Origin: Pyrinomonadaceae bacterium
GTDB taxonomy: Bacteria; Acidobacteriota; Blastocatellia; Pyrinomonadales; Pyrinomonadaceae
NCBI GenBank assembly: GCA_021228405.1
Contig: JAJQRF010000003.1
Coordinates: forward strand, 399,581-463,580
Length of the DNA stretch: 64,000 nucleotides
Reading direction: 5' to 3'
Positions 7,603 through 17,054 of this stretch are shown in pieces; the stretch's first letter is position 1, and each line of letters starts with the position of its first letter. Position numbers and translations under genes: made by a program. The notes below the pieces were generated by a model, which saw nothing but the letters and a program-made list of their open reading frames with translations, made no database searches and had not been told where the DNA came from.

Positions 7603-8877
7603 TTAAAAATCGCCTTGCAGACCGAAAGTTTCGGTGCGGAGTTCGCCGTTCGAGCTTTGCTGAATGAAGAAAACTCTCTGCCCGTTGACAGCGCGTGTCA
7701 CGGCGGCATCGGTTTTGCCGTCGCCGTCGTAATCGCCGAGCTTGACGACATCGGAACTCAAGCCCCAACGAATGATTTGCACTTGCCCGTCGGACGAACG
7801 CAAAATATAGAAAACTCTTTGCCCGCTCTCGTTGCGGATAACGGAAATATCTGCCGCGCCGTCGCCGTCCCAATCCGATCTGCCCGTAAAAAAGGCATCC
7901 GAACTCAATCCCCATTGGACGATTCTCAATTGATTGTTTGAACTCAGTCTGGAATACCAAACGCGCTGTCCGTTTTCGCTTCGAGCCACGGTCAGATCGG
8001 CTTTTCCGTCGCGGTCGTAATCGTTCGGCGAAGGAACGTCGCCCGATTGTCCGAAATTGTCGTAGCGAACCGTGTTTGCCGCGCTTTCGATAATATACCA
8101 GGTTCCCGCCCGAAAAACGGCGAGGTCGAAAGCCGCGTCGCCGTCATAATCCCCGGCGGCGAAAAAATCTCCTAAACTCGAACTTCCCCAACGCGTTTCT
8201 TCGAGCGTGTTGGTCGAACTTTTGAAAACGCGCCACAAAACTTCGGCGTTGTAACGCGCCGTCGAAAAATCTGATTTACCGTCGCCGTCGAAATCAACCG
8301 TTAAGGAAACCGAATCGCCTGTTTCACCGATCTGTTTTTCGGTCAAATTTCCGTTCAGGCTCGAAAGTGTGTAAAAACTTCGGTTCGATGTGCGGTAAAC
8401 CGTCAGGTCGGTGCGCCCGTCGCCGTCGAAATCGTTGTATGCACCGTTGGCAACGTGAATTTGTCCGCGAATCTCGGCGGCATTTTGATTGTTGATGTAG
8501 AAATAAGTTCGGTTTGAACGTAAATCTGCAAGTCTTTGCGCGTTTAAGGTGACGTTAAAAGAAAAAGTTCCGCTCTGTCCGCCGTTAGGTAGAATCGTTG
8601 CCGCTAACGATGATCCAACGCCGCCGACAGGCGCGCCGAATCCGACTCCGACGGCTCCCGCGTTGGCTGTCAGATTTTCGTATCGGCAGTTGGCGGAAAG
8701 CTGTGTTTCAGCGGCATCGAGCGTTAAAACGCAAACACCTTTGCCCGGCGAACTGCTCACGGGAACGACTTGCTGTCCCGACAGATTGGCAATAAATTTC
8801 TGCTGTGCCTCGGCGAAATTCGTAAAAATAAAAAACAATCCGAATAAAAAAACGATTCGTAAAAAATTTCTGTTCAT
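7603..8877 (-). CDS. Secreted CHRD-domain protein with VCBS/FG-GAP repeats
   Basis: About 424 residues. The ATG at 8877 was chosen because it gives a clean signal peptide (RNFLRIVFLFGLFFIF, cleavage after AEA). An earlier in-frame start would add eleven polar residues. After the signal comes a CHRD domain (about 25-140; SGQQVVPVSSS near its start and NAAEIRGQI near its end). At least six FG-GAP/VCBS repeats follow, each with a DxDxDGxxD calcium-binding loop (for example DFDGDGRTDL, DYDGDGKTDA). The architecture suggests an extracellular, calcium-stabilised beta-propeller of unknown ligand. No partner gene adjoins it. Confidence 0.85.
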   Translation of the reverse strand: MNRNFLRIVFLFGLFFIFTNFAEAQQKFIANLSGQQVVPVSSSPGKGVCVLTLDAAETQLSANCRYENLTANAGAVGVGFGAPVGGVGSSLAATILPNGGQSGTFSFNVTLNAQRLADLRSNRTYFYINNQNAAEIRGQIHVANGAYNDFDGDGRTDLTVYRTSNRSFYTLSSLNGNLTEKQIGETGDSVSLTVDFDGDGKSDFSTARYNAEVLWRVFKSSTNTLEETRWGSSSLGDFFAAGDYDGDAAFDLAVFRAGTWYIIESAANTVRYDNFGQSGDVPSPNDYDRDGKADLTVARSENGQRVWYSRLSSNNQLRIVQWGLSSDAFFTGRSDWDGDGAADISVIRNESGQRVFYILRSSDGQVQIIRWGLSSDVVKLGDYDGDGKTDAAVTRAVNGQRVFFIQQSSNGELRTETFGLQGDF

Positions 8878-9042
8878 AAAAATAGCTGATAAAGAGATAG
8901 ATTCATTCAATCATACCCAAATCCTCAAAGATTTGCTAAACTCTCAAAAACCACGCATTAACGAGCGATTTTCAAAAAGTAAGTTCAACTCACACGGCTT
9001 GTTAAGGTAAAAATTCCAAAACGAAAAGGTGAAAATTTAATA

Positions 9043-10743
9043 ATGACTGATAAAAAAGACGATTACGAATTTGAAGAAGAATTGAGAACCGATCTGGACG
9101 ACGAAACGCCCGACAAACCGAAAGGAATCGCTTTGCACACGAAAATTTTGATCGGTTTGCTGATCGGGGTTTTCGGCGGATTGTTCGTAAACTGGAAGTT
9201 CGGCGGCGATAATGCAAATCTCGTTTGGTTTATCGAAAACTTTACGCGTCCCGTCGGGCAATTGTTTTTGAGTTTGCTTTTGATGATCGTCGTGCCGCTC
9301 GTTTTTTCGTCGCTCGTCGTCGGCGTGGCGGGAATCGGCGATATTCGGAAATTAGGACGCATCGGGTTGAAATCTTTCGGTTATTCGCTCGTTATCTCGA
9401 CGATTTCCGTCGTGATCGGCTTGGGTTTGGCAAACACGATCCGACCGGGCGAAAGAATCAGCCCCGACGTGGCGACGATGCTCAAGGAAAAATTCAGCGG
9501 CGGCGCGAAATCCAACATCGAAAACACGATCAGCATCGGCGCGGCATCGAAAAGTTTTGTCGGAACCGCCGATAAATACATCGTCAAGATCGACAAGATC
9601 GCCAACGAAACGACGCAGAATCCCGAAGAAGCGAAAAAGTTTGCGGCGGACGCGAAGGATTTTTCGGCAAAAGCAAAGGAATTTTCGGTCGAAGCGCAAG
9701 CGTCTTTAAAAAACTCGAAAACCTTTACCTCGGCAGCCGACAGTTTTGCGAAGGAAGCCGATAAAATGGCGGCGCGAACCGATATCTTGTCCGAAGTTGC
9801 GGCGGATTTTTCAAACGAAACGAAACGGTTTTCAAGCGACATCAAAAAAGCCGTGGCGAGCGAAGACACGGCTCTGATGTCGGTCGTCAAAACGATCGTG
9901 CCGAGCAATGTTTTCAACTCGATTTCGGGCACGAGTCCGAATATGCTTCACATTATGTTTTTCGCGCTGATCGCCGGAATTGCGATTACGCTTTTGCCCG
10001 CGCCCGTTTCCGCGCCGTTCGTAAATCTGATGGATTCGGTCTTTGCGGTAACTTCAAAGATCATCGATATGATTATGAAGTTTGCGCCGTATGCCGTTGC
10101 GTGTCTGATATTTAACAACATCGCGCAGTTCGGGCTGGAACTTTTGCAATCTTTGGCGTGGTTCGTAGCGACAGTTTTATTAGGCTTGGGTTTGCACTTT
10201 TTCGGCGTGTATTCGCTTTCGGTCGCATTTTTGTCAAAGATAAATCCGGTCGAATTTTTCAAACGAATCCGCACGGTCATCGTCACGGCTTTTTCGACTA
10301 GTTCATCGAATGCAACATTGCCGACCGCGCTGAAAGTTTCCGAGAAAAATCTCGGCGTTCCGAAGGAAATCAACAGTTTCGTTTTAACCGTCGGCGCAAC
10401 CGCAAACCAAAACGGAACCGCACTTTACGAAGGCGTAACGGTTTTGTTTCTGGCACAACTCGCAGGTTTCGATCTTTCGCTCGGACAGCAGTTGATGGTT
10501 GTTTATCTGGCTATCTTAGGCGGCATCGGAACCGCCGGAGTTCCGTCGGGATCGATTCCTTTCATCATCGGAATTCTTGCAATGATCGGCATCGATCCGG
10601 CTTTAATCGCAATTATTTTAGGCGTTGACCGTATTTTAGATATGTGCCGCACGACCTTAAACGTCGTCGGCGACATCACGGCGGCAACTTACGTGGCGCG
10701 TTCCGAAGGTTTCGAGCTTCTTAAAAACACGGAAAATGTTTGA
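9043..10743 (+). CDS. Dicarboxylate/amino acid:cation symporter (DAACS) with long inserted domain
   Basis: 566 residues against about 420-450 for the usual family member. The SDF hallmarks are intact: MIVVPLVFSSL, the serine-rich loop FSTSSSNATLPTAL (hairpin 1), VGATANQNGTALYEG (the NMDGT-equivalent), GTAGVPSGSIPF (hairpin 2) and DRILDMCRTTLNVVGD. The protein should import C4-dicarboxylates or acidic amino acids with Na+ or H+. Between the third transmembrane segment (ending NTIRPGE, about 136) and the conserved VPSNVF segment (about 285) lies an insert of roughly 100 extra residues. The insert is rich in Ala, Lys, Ser, Phe and Asp and carries repeated KxFSxxAK-like patterns that look helical. 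An acidic N-terminal tail precedes the first membrane helix. Confidence 0.9.
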   Translation: MTDKKDDYEFEEELRTDLDDETPDKPKGIALHTKILIGLLIGVFGGLFVNWKFGGDNANLVWFIENFTRPVGQLFLSLLLMIVVPLVFSSLVVGVAGIGDIRKLGRIGLKSFGYSLVISTISVVIGLGLANTIRPGERISPDVATMLKEKFSGGAKSNIENTISIGAASKSFVGTADKYIVKIDKIANETTQNPEEAKKFAADAKDFSAKAKEFSVEAQASLKNSKTFTSAADSFAKEADKMAARTDILSEVAADFSNETKRFSSDIKKAVASEDTALMSVVKTIVPSNVFNSISGTSPNMLHIMFFALIAGIAITLLPAPVSAPFVNLMDSVFAVTSKIIDMIMKFAPYAVACLIFNNIAQFGLELLQSLAWFVATVLLGLGLHFFGVYSLSVAFLSKINPVEFFKRIRTVIVTAFSTSSSNATLPTALKVSEKNLGVPKEINSFVLTVGATANQNGTALYEGVTVLFLAQLAGFDLSLGQQLMVVYLAILGGIGTAGVPSGSIPFIIGILAMIGIDPALIAIILGVDRILDMCRTTLNVVGDITAATYVARSEGFELLKNTENV

Positions 10744-10789
10744 AACGGCTTTGAGTTTTGGCGTAAATTTATAAGCAGAGGTGAAGTTT

Positions 10790-11356
10790 ATGATGAATTT
10801 TCAGCCGCAACCGCGACGGCTTCGTTTTAGTGTCGATGAATACTACAAAATGATCGAACTCGGAATGCTCAAGGACTACGAGAAAGCCGAAATCATTGAC
10901 GGAGAATTGATACAAAAAATGACCATTGGAGATAGACACGCCGCAACTGTTAATAACTTAAATCGTCTTTTTATCAAAAATGTTTCCGACGATATTTTGG
11001 TAAGCGTTCAAAATCCGCTTCGGCTTTCCGATTTCGATGAACCCGAACCGGACATTGTTTTGGCTGATCTGACAAAATACGACGGAAAACGTCATCCGCG
11101 CCCGGCGGAAACGCTTTTGATCGTCGAGGTTTCGGATTCGACGCTGAAATACGACCGCGACACGAAACTTTCGCTTTATGCCGAAGCCGAAATTCCCGAA
11201 GTTTGGATCGTCAATCTGAAAAACGACATCATCGAAGTTCATCAACAACCGAACGTCGGAATTTATCAAATAGCAAGTATTTACAAGACCGGCGACCTGG
11301 TAAAATCATCCGTTCTGCCGCATTTTACAATCGAAGTTGATAAAATTTTGGGTTAA
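10790..11356 (+). CDS. Uma2 family (DUF820) putative endonuclease
   Basis: About 188 residues. The start is the ATG at 10790, six bases after AGAGGTG; a GTG three codons earlier overlaps that ribosome site and is less likely. The Uma2 pattern is clear: FSVDEYYKMIELGML at the N-terminus, then EIIDGELIQ, EPEPDIVLAD, LLIVEVSDST and YAEAEIPEVWIVN. The acidic residues and strand order match the PD-(D/E)xK-like fold of the family. Uma2 genes are common in bacteria rich in mobile DNA, but their biological role is not established. It lies 46 bases after the symporter gene and 30 bases before the rhomboid gene, so the three may be cotranscribed. Confidence 0.9.
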   Translation: MMNFQPQPRRLRFSVDEYYKMIELGMLKDYEKAEIIDGELIQKMTIGDRHAATVNNLNRLFIKNVSDDILVSVQNPLRLSDFDEPEPDIVLADLTKYDGKRHPRPAETLLIVEVSDSTLKYDRDTKLSLYAEAEIPEVWIVNLKNDIIEVHQQPNVGIYQIASIYKTGDLVKSSVLPHFTIEVDKILG

Positions 11357-11386
11357 ATAAAAAGAGTTCAAGGAGGGTTTTAATAA

Positions 11387-12094
11387 ATGTTTCCAATCGG
11401 CGACGACAATTCGGACAGGACGATTACGCCATTCGTAAATTACATTTTCATCGGCATCAATATTCTCGTCTTTGTTTTTCTGCAAGGTTTGGGCGGAAAT
11501 GATGCGTTTTCTTACGCGTTTTCGCTTGTGCCGAAAGAAGTGACGACGGGCGTTGATATTACGGGCGTTCAGGTAATTCAGGATTCGCTCGGAAATGTCG
11601 GGAAAATTCAGCATTACGCAACGCCTTTGCCCGTCTATTTCAACTTCCTGAGCTCGATGTTTATGCACGGAGATTTTATGCATATTTTCGGAAATATGCT
11701 GTTTCTTTTTATCTTCGGCGACAACATCGAAAATCTGCTCGGACATATCCGTTATGCGGCTTTCTATATCGTCTGCGGATTTGCCGCCGCATTCGCGCAG
11801 ATTTTTATGGACGGAAATTCGATTATCCCGATGCTCGGCGCGTCGGGCGCGATTTCGGGCGTGCTCGGCGGTTATCTTTTGCTCTTTCCGCAACGTCAGG
11901 TGCGGGCGATCATCTTTAATTTTTTGACGACCGTTCCCGCATTCGTCGCGCTCGGCATCTGGATAGTTTTTCAGATCATACAAGGCTATTTTGCCGATCC
12001 GGGCGCGGGCGGAGTCGCTTACGCGGCGCACATCGGCGGATTCGTGGCGGGTTTAGCTTTGGTTAAAGTTTTCGCCATCGGCAGAAAGATATAA
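11387..12094 (+). CDS. Rhomboid family intramembrane serine protease
   Basis: 235 residues with about six hydrophobic segments. HGDFMHIFGNMLFLFIFGDNIE contains the HxxxN motif of the second helix. GASGAISGVLGGY carries the catalytic Ser in GASG, and YAAHIGGFVAGL supplies the partner His in the AHxxG motif. A long first periplasmic loop (about 45-90) follows the first helix. A strong ribosome site, AAGGAGG, precedes the ATG. Such proteases cut membrane-spanning helices; no substrate can be named. The gene ends beside a long inverted repeat that separates it from the convergent polysaccharide locus. Confidence 0.9.
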   Translation: MFPIGDDNSDRTITPFVNYIFIGINILVFVFLQGLGGNDAFSYAFSLVPKEVTTGVDITGVQVIQDSLGNVGKIQHYATPLPVYFNFLSSMFMHGDFMHIFGNMLFLFIFGDNIENLLGHIRYAAFYIVCGFAAAFAQIFMDGNSIIPMLGASGAISGVLGGYLLLFPQRQVRAIIFNFLTTVPAFVALGIWIVFQIIQGYFADPGAGGVAYAAHIGGFVAGLALVKVFAIGRKI

Positions 12095-12107
12095 AGAGAA
12101 AAAGACT

Positions 12108-12189
12108 GCCCACGAAAGACACGAAAATTACGAAAATAAAGACAGAATAATTGTTTTATTTTTTCCTTTCTTTCGTGTCTTTCGTGGGC
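12108..12189. repeat. Complete dispersed palindrome, 19-bp perfect arms
   Basis: GCCCACGAAAGACACGAAA (12108-12126) is exactly the reverse complement of 12171-12189. The homology continues inward as ACGAAAA-like tracts around an AT-rich loop. The element sits between two convergent genes (rhomboid on plus, glycosyltransferase on minus), where a hairpin could end or stabilise both transcripts. Related copies lie at 1-30, 42248-42335 and 42901-42978. Confidence 0.85.
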
Positions 12190-12198
12190 AAATCATCT

Positions 12199-13908
12199 TT
12201 AAATCTCAATCGAAAAGCTTCCGTCCTTTTTCGATAAATTCGGATTGTAAAACGGATCGTTTTCACAAATCTTTTGCCATTTTTTCGTAAAAAATTCTGT
12301 TTCCCCGGCGGTTGGATTTTGTTCAAAATTCAGCCGCTTTTGCTTGTCGGTTCTTATCATCCGGGCATAGGGCGTGAAAACGATGCGTAAACCTTTTTCG
12401 CGCAATTTCAGACAAAAATCGGCATCGAAAAAACGCTTCGGAAGATTGCGAAAATCAAAACCGCCCGCTTCCTCAAACAGATTTCTCTTGACGCACAGAC
12501 ACGAAATGGAAACCGCCGAAAAATTTCCCGTCAACATATTTCGCCCGATATTTCCGAGTTTATCGACCAAAAAACCGCGATGCGCCGCGCTGACGGTTTC
12601 GTTCGTTCCCATGATCAAACCGCCTTGCAGAACGGTTTTTTCGGAATCGATAATTCTCGCCCCGACCGCGCCGATTTCGTCCTGAACGGCAAAACTCACC
12701 ACTTCCTTCAGCCAATCTCTTGTCAAAGGTTTCAGGTTTGCATCAACAAAACAAAGAATTTCACCCGTCGTTTTGCTGACCGCCGAATCGAGTTTTTCGG
12801 CATCGGCATTTTCGATAAAGATCGTTTCGAGATTTTCGTAATCGGTTTCGGAACGAATTTTTTCAATCGTTTCTTTCGCCGAATCAAGCTCGTTTTCCGA
12901 ATAAAAAATTAAACCGATTTTCGGTAAATTTTCCGGCAGATCGTAAATAACGCGGTGATAATTCCAAATCGAACGCACGACTTTGGCGCGTCTTCCGATT
13001 CTTTCGAGATGCAGTCGAATCGCTTCGCGGGCGCGTTCGTGCGCGTAAGGTTTTTCGTCGCCCGAAAGCGCGACCGAACCGCGAATTGCCCGCCAATGAT
13101 ACAAAATTCGCGGAATGTGACGAATGTTTTTTTCGGGAATTAGTTCGATCGCGCGAAGTGCCAGATCGTAATCCTGACTGCCTTCCGCACCGATCCGAAA
13201 ACCGCCCATTTTTCGCAAAACCTGCGTTTTATAAGCCGAAAGATGCGTAATTAAATTTAAAGAATAAAAGAGTTCTCGGCTGAAATCAGGCTTGAATTTC
13301 GGTTCGTAACGCTTGCCGTTTTCATCGATCATATCTTCGTCGCTGTAGATCATTTCCGTTTCTGGAAAATTGTTAAGCTCTTTGGCGACATAAAAAAGCG
13401 CGTCTTCCGTGAGTTCGTCGTCGTGGTCGAGAAGAACACAAAATTCGCCCGCTGCAAGCTTTAGGGCAGAATTCGACGCGGCGGAAATGTGACCGTTTTC
13501 ATCGCGGAAAACGACCTTGATGCGTTTGTCTTTTTTTGAATATTCATCCAAAACTTTTCTGATGTGTGCACCCGGACTTTTATCGTCGGCAATGCAAAGT
13601 TCCCATTTTTCGTAAAGTTGGTTCGTCACCGAATCGACGCAGATACTCAGCCATTTTTCTTCGACGTTGTAAACGGGCAAAATTATCGAGATCAGCGGTT
13701 GATGTGAAAAATTTTGAATTTCCCGTTTAATTTCCGCACGTTTCGCGTCGTTGATTTGGTTGAGTTTTATCCATTTTTGGTAATTTCTACTTTCCCGAAA
13801 TTCAAAAAGAAGCGATTTTAGCTGCTGCTCGATGCCCTTCCAGCCGTCTTCTTTTTTAATCTTGAGCGCGGTTTGGTATTTACCTTTTAATTTCTTCAGA
13901 TAATTCAT
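12199..13908 (-). CDS. Family 2 glycosyltransferase, large, with a second degenerate domain
   Basis: 569 residues. After a charged N-terminal helix, a GT-A domain begins at about 73 with SIILPVYNVEE. It carries DHDDEL (about 157-162, the DxD-type metal and nucleotide-sugar site) and YSDEDMIDENGKRY, followed by GSQDYDLALRA. A second GT2-like domain starts near 325 (IGLIFYSENELDSAKETIEKI) with CFVDANLKP in place of a normal DxD, so it is probably inactive or binds differently. No signal peptide: a cytoplasmic, membrane-associated enzyme of polysaccharide assembly. It directly abuts the upstream membrane-protein gene and is the last gene of that short minus-strand unit. Confidence 0.85.
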   Translation of the reverse strand: MNYLKKLKGKYQTALKIKKEDGWKGIEQQLKSLLFEFRESRNYQKWIKLNQINDAKRAEIKREIQNFSHQPLISIILPVYNVEEKWLSICVDSVTNQLYEKWELCIADDKSPGAHIRKVLDEYSKKDKRIKVVFRDENGHISAASNSALKLAAGEFCVLLDHDDELTEDALFYVAKELNNFPETEMIYSDEDMIDENGKRYEPKFKPDFSRELFYSLNLITHLSAYKTQVLRKMGGFRIGAEGSQDYDLALRAIELIPEKNIRHIPRILYHWRAIRGSVALSGDEKPYAHERAREAIRLHLERIGRRAKVVRSIWNYHRVIYDLPENLPKIGLIFYSENELDSAKETIEKIRSETDYENLETIFIENADAEKLDSAVSKTTGEILCFVDANLKPLTRDWLKEVVSFAVQDEIGAVGARIIDSEKTVLQGGLIMGTNETVSAAHRGFLVDKLGNIGRNMLTGNFSAVSISCLCVKRNLFEEAGGFDFRNLPKRFFDADFCLKLREKGLRIVFTPYARMIRTDKQKRLNFEQNPTAGETEFFTKKWQKICENDPFYNPNLSKKDGSFSIEI

Positions 13909-15162
13909 CTATTTTTTTACCAAACGCATTTCCCAGTTCGGATTTATCGGAATAACGACTTCACTTCCGACAGCGGCATTATTAAATTCGGCGGCGTGTT
14001 TTTGAAATTCATAATCGACATACGGCGGATATTTCCAATCAACACAAATTCCGGCTGACGAGAGCAAAAGCAACCCGATCGAAACGTATTTCAGCCATTT
14101 GAGCGGCGAATTTTTCGCCAGCCAGAAGAGCGAAAGCAGAAAACAAAAATTCGGAATCAGCCAGTAACGCGAACCGATTGCGGCAAACCACATCACCGTC
14201 CATTGCGGCGCATCGCTCGAAACGGCGGGCGAAATCAGTGCGGAAATGACAATGAGTGCGGCGAAAATTATTAAAAGACGCAGTTCGATTTTCGATTTCA
14301 AAAAAGTGTAAATCAATAAACCGAATCCGCCGAGATTTATCATCGCGGAAACTCCGTCTTTCCAGAAAGGATGCCGCAAAGTCCACGCGAAACCTTTTTC
14401 GCCGATGATCGAGCTGACGAACCAATGTCCGCCGACGATCTTCATCAAAAGTTTGAGGCTTGCACCGAGCGGTGCGCGGGTCGGTCGCTCGTTTATCATC
14501 AGCGAAATGCCCTGCACAAAGCATCCGCCGAGAAGAATTATCAATAAAATCAGCACGTGTTTTTCGCGCCCGAACCAGTATTTGACCGTCGCGATCGGCA
14601 AAAGCAAAAGGCAAAATGGTCCGCTCAAAGCCGAAACTGAAACGATGAAGTAATCGAAAACTTTTGAAATTTTGTCCGCCGACGGTGTGGAAACTATTAT
14701 CAAACAACTCAAAAGAGCGAGATGCCACTGCACGTTTGTCAGATTTGCGTGTGTTTCATACGAATGAGGCAAAGCGAGATAAATAAAGGCGGCAAAAATA
14801 CGCGAAACCGTATCGGGCAGAATTTTTTCGATACGCTTTGAAAGCAAAAAGAAAACGACCGTGATTTTCGCGGCAATGGCTGAAAAATTGAAGATTAACG
14901 GCGCGTATTCAAACGGGAAAAACTGGCTGATCGCGGCAACGATTCGTGAAATGGTTTGAAAATATCCGGCTTCGGAAGTAAAAAGTGCTGTGGAAATACC
15001 GTTATTGTAAGCCTGCTGAAACCACATTTTGCCGTCTTCCGCCCAAAATTGCGGATTCAAAACCGCATCGGGACGACGGCTGAAAATTATCAGAAAAGCG
15101 GTAATTGAAACCAAAGCATAAGACAAATAGCTTTGATTTAAGTATTTTTGCAGTTTTTCCAT
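13909..15162 (-). CDS. Polytopic membrane protein of polysaccharide locus (possible GT-C-type transferase)
   Basis: About 417 residues with around ten hydrophobic segments. The ATG at 15162 was preferred to a TTG nine codons earlier. The first loop after helix one reads NPQFWAEDGKMWFQ. An acidic pair in this first external loop is typical of GT-C glycosyltransferases that use lipid-linked sugars, so a GT-C role in glycan assembly is a reasonable guess. No conserved domain is recognised with certainty. The stop codon abuts the ATG of the glycosyltransferase gene downstream, so the two are coexpressed. Confidence 0.65.
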   Translation of the reverse strand: MEKLQKYLNQSYLSYALVSITAFLIIFSRRPDAVLNPQFWAEDGKMWFQQAYNNGISTALFTSEAGYFQTISRIVAAISQFFPFEYAPLIFNFSAIAAKITVVFFLLSKRIEKILPDTVSRIFAAFIYLALPHSYETHANLTNVQWHLALLSCLIIVSTPSADKISKVFDYFIVSVSALSGPFCLLLLPIATVKYWFGREKHVLILLIILLGGCFVQGISLMINERPTRAPLGASLKLLMKIVGGHWFVSSIIGEKGFAWTLRHPFWKDGVSAMINLGGFGLLIYTFLKSKIELRLLIIFAALIVISALISPAVSSDAPQWTVMWFAAIGSRYWLIPNFCFLLSLFWLAKNSPLKWLKYVSIGLLLLSSAGICVDWKYPPYVDYEFQKHAAEFNNAAVGSEVVIPINPNWEMRLVKK

Positions 15163-15256
15163 TAAAAATGAGTTTCGGTTTCTAGTCAAAATCAGATTAT
15201 GGCAAAGCAGACTGCATTTTCCAAGTAATTGCTTTTTGTTTTAATCTTAAATAAAT

Positions 15257-16234
15257 ATGGAATCCGAATGCCGCATTTGCGGAAACGACAAAAACAACCG
15301 AATTCACACCGCCCGCGAAATGATGTTCGGAACGCGCGAAACTTTCGATTATCTCGAATGCGGCGCGTGCGGAACGATTCAGATCGTCGAAATTCCCGAT
15401 TTGCGCCGACATTATCCCGAAAGTTATTATTCGCTCACTTCTGACGAACAGCTTTACATCGAAAAACATTTGCGCAGACGCATCGCGGCGCGTTTGGCGG
15501 GAAATTATTTTATGAAAGGCAAAAATCCGTTGGGAAAGTATCTTGCCGAAAATAAGGAGTGGTTGCGGTTTAATTTCGCACATTCTTTGCGTGAGCCTTT
15601 GCTCGGCATAGATTTTCAATCGCGGATTCTCGATTTCGGCTGCGGCGACGGTAAGTTGTTGAGAAACCTTTATTTTTACGGGTTCCACAACCTGACGGGC
15701 GTGGACGCTTTTATCGAAAAAGACATTTTTTATCCGAACGGCATCAGGATTTACAAACGAAGTCTGGCGGAAATCGATGCCGAATTCGACCTCATAATGC
15801 TTCATCATTCTTTCGAGCATCTTCCCGATCCGCTCGAAACTCTGCGGGAAATTCATCGGCTTTTGGCTGACGAAAAGTTTTGTCTGCTCAGAATTCCCGT
15901 CGCCAATTACGCGTGGAAAAAATACGGCATAAATTGGGTTCAGCTCGATGCGCCGCGTCATCTTTTTCTCTACACGGAAAAAAGTCTGCAAATCCTGGCG
16001 GAGAAAGCCGGATTTACAGTCGAAAAGATCGTTTACGATTCGGAAGAATTTCAATTCTGGGCAAGCGAATATTATGCAAAAGACATTGCGATGAACGATC
16101 CGAACTGGTTCAAACTGGATTTCGAGAAAAGTCTTTTCACCAAAAAACAATTCGACGATTGGAAAGCCGAAGCCGAAAAGCTGAATGCTGAAAATCAGGG
16201 CGATCAGGCTTGTTTTTATTTACGAAAAACTTAA
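15257..16234 (+). CDS. Class I SAM-dependent methyltransferase with N-terminal zinc ribbon
   Basis: 325 residues. The first 45 contain CRICG and CGACG, a four-cysteine zinc ribbon common in sugar and lipid methyltransferases of polysaccharide loci. The Rossmann domain starts at about 110 with ILDFGCGDGKLL (motif I, SAM binding), then GVDAFIEKD (motif II), and MLHHSFEHLPDP (about 178), the typical post-motif III segment. The likely job is methylation of a sugar or glycan end. It is the only plus-strand gene between two minus-strand units of the locus and is divergent from the membrane-protein gene. Confidence 0.85.
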   Translation: MESECRICGNDKNNRIHTAREMMFGTRETFDYLECGACGTIQIVEIPDLRRHYPESYYSLTSDEQLYIEKHLRRRIAARLAGNYFMKGKNPLGKYLAENKEWLRFNFAHSLREPLLGIDFQSRILDFGCGDGKLLRNLYFYGFHNLTGVDAFIEKDIFYPNGIRIYKRSLAEIDAEFDLIMLHHSFEHLPDPLETLREIHRLLADEKFCLLRIPVANYAWKKYGINWVQLDAPRHLFLYTEKSLQILAEKAGFTVEKIVYDSEEFQFWASEYYAKDIAMNDPNWFKLDFEKSLFTKKQFDDWKAEAEKLNAENQGDQACFYLRKT

Positions 16235-16236
16235 TT

Positions 16237-17010
16237 TTAAGGCTTCAATATCAAACCTTGTCCGGTCGGCAAAGACAGAATCGGAACTCCTTTTTGCGCG
16301 GCAAATTTATCAAAAGCTCTTTTTTGTAGAATATGTTTTGCCCAACCGTAATCATCCAAAACGATTGCCGCGCCGCTCACGAGCTTTTCCCAGAAAAATT
16401 CGGCGGCGGCGATTTCCGGCTCGACACAATTCATATCGATTGACAGAAAAGAAACTTTTTCAGACTTAACCTCGCACAGAGTTTCGGGAACCGCGCCTTT
16501 GACGATAACGACATTTTGATAACCGCCGAAAGTCTTTTTTACATCTTCATAACATTCGGTGTATTTATATTCGTCGATGCCGTATGCTTTTTCTTCCGCC
16601 GAAATATATTCTTCCAACAAGCCTTCAAACGTATCGAGCAAATAATATTTTTTATCTTTTATCCGACCGAAATCGACATATTCGATGATCGAACGCGCAA
16701 AACCGCCGCGATTTACGCCGCATTCGATAAAATCGCCTTCCAATTGCAAAGCTCTCGTGACCGCCCAAAACAAAATATGAACCCGCCAGTGAATCTGTCC
16801 TTTCCACCACGAATCTAAATTTTCACCTTTTTGATAAGCGCGTATGAAATTTTCATCCTTAATAAAATCGCAGTTGTGAATTGAGATCAGCCCGTCCTGA
16901 TTGTAGGTGACATTTTCCATCTGAAAGTAAGATTGCGGATTTTTCAACATTCGCAACGAATGAAAAACTCGATTCGGCAAAAGTTTTTCTGCAAATTTAC
17001 TTAAAATCAT
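16237..17010 (-). CDS. TylF/MycF family O-methyltransferase
   Basis: 257 residues. IECGVNRGGFARSI (about 96-109) is the SAM-binding segment of the TylF family. YYLLDTFEGL, FLSIDMNCVEPE (metal-binding Asp) and AIVLDDYGWAKH (Asp-Asp metal site, about 208-219) are the other family hallmarks. TylF/MycF enzymes methylate sugar hydroxyls with a divalent metal. In this locus it probably modifies a glycan residue. It is convergent with the plus-strand methyltransferase, separated by only two bases, and starts 44 bases downstream of the Wzt gene. Confidence 0.85.
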   Translation of the reverse strand: MILSKFAEKLLPNRVFHSLRMLKNPQSYFQMENVTYNQDGLISIHNCDFIKDENFIRAYQKGENLDSWWKGQIHWRVHILFWAVTRALQLEGDFIECGVNRGGFARSIIEYVDFGRIKDKKYYLLDTFEGLLEEYISAEEKAYGIDEYKYTECYEDVKKTFGGYQNVVIVKGAVPETLCEVKSEKVSFLSIDMNCVEPEIAAAEFFWEKLVSGAAIVLDDYGWAKHILQKRAFDKFAAQKGVPILSLPTGQGLILKP

Positions 17011-17054
17011 AATTAACTTTAAATGCTCCGGTCATCGATACCGAAAAATATTCT

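Noticed and set aside
15197-16150. 317-residue minus-strand frame opposite the zinc-ribbon methyltransferase
   Set aside because: The plus-strand frame has a clear SAM-binding domain and zinc ribbon; the antisense translation has no domain.
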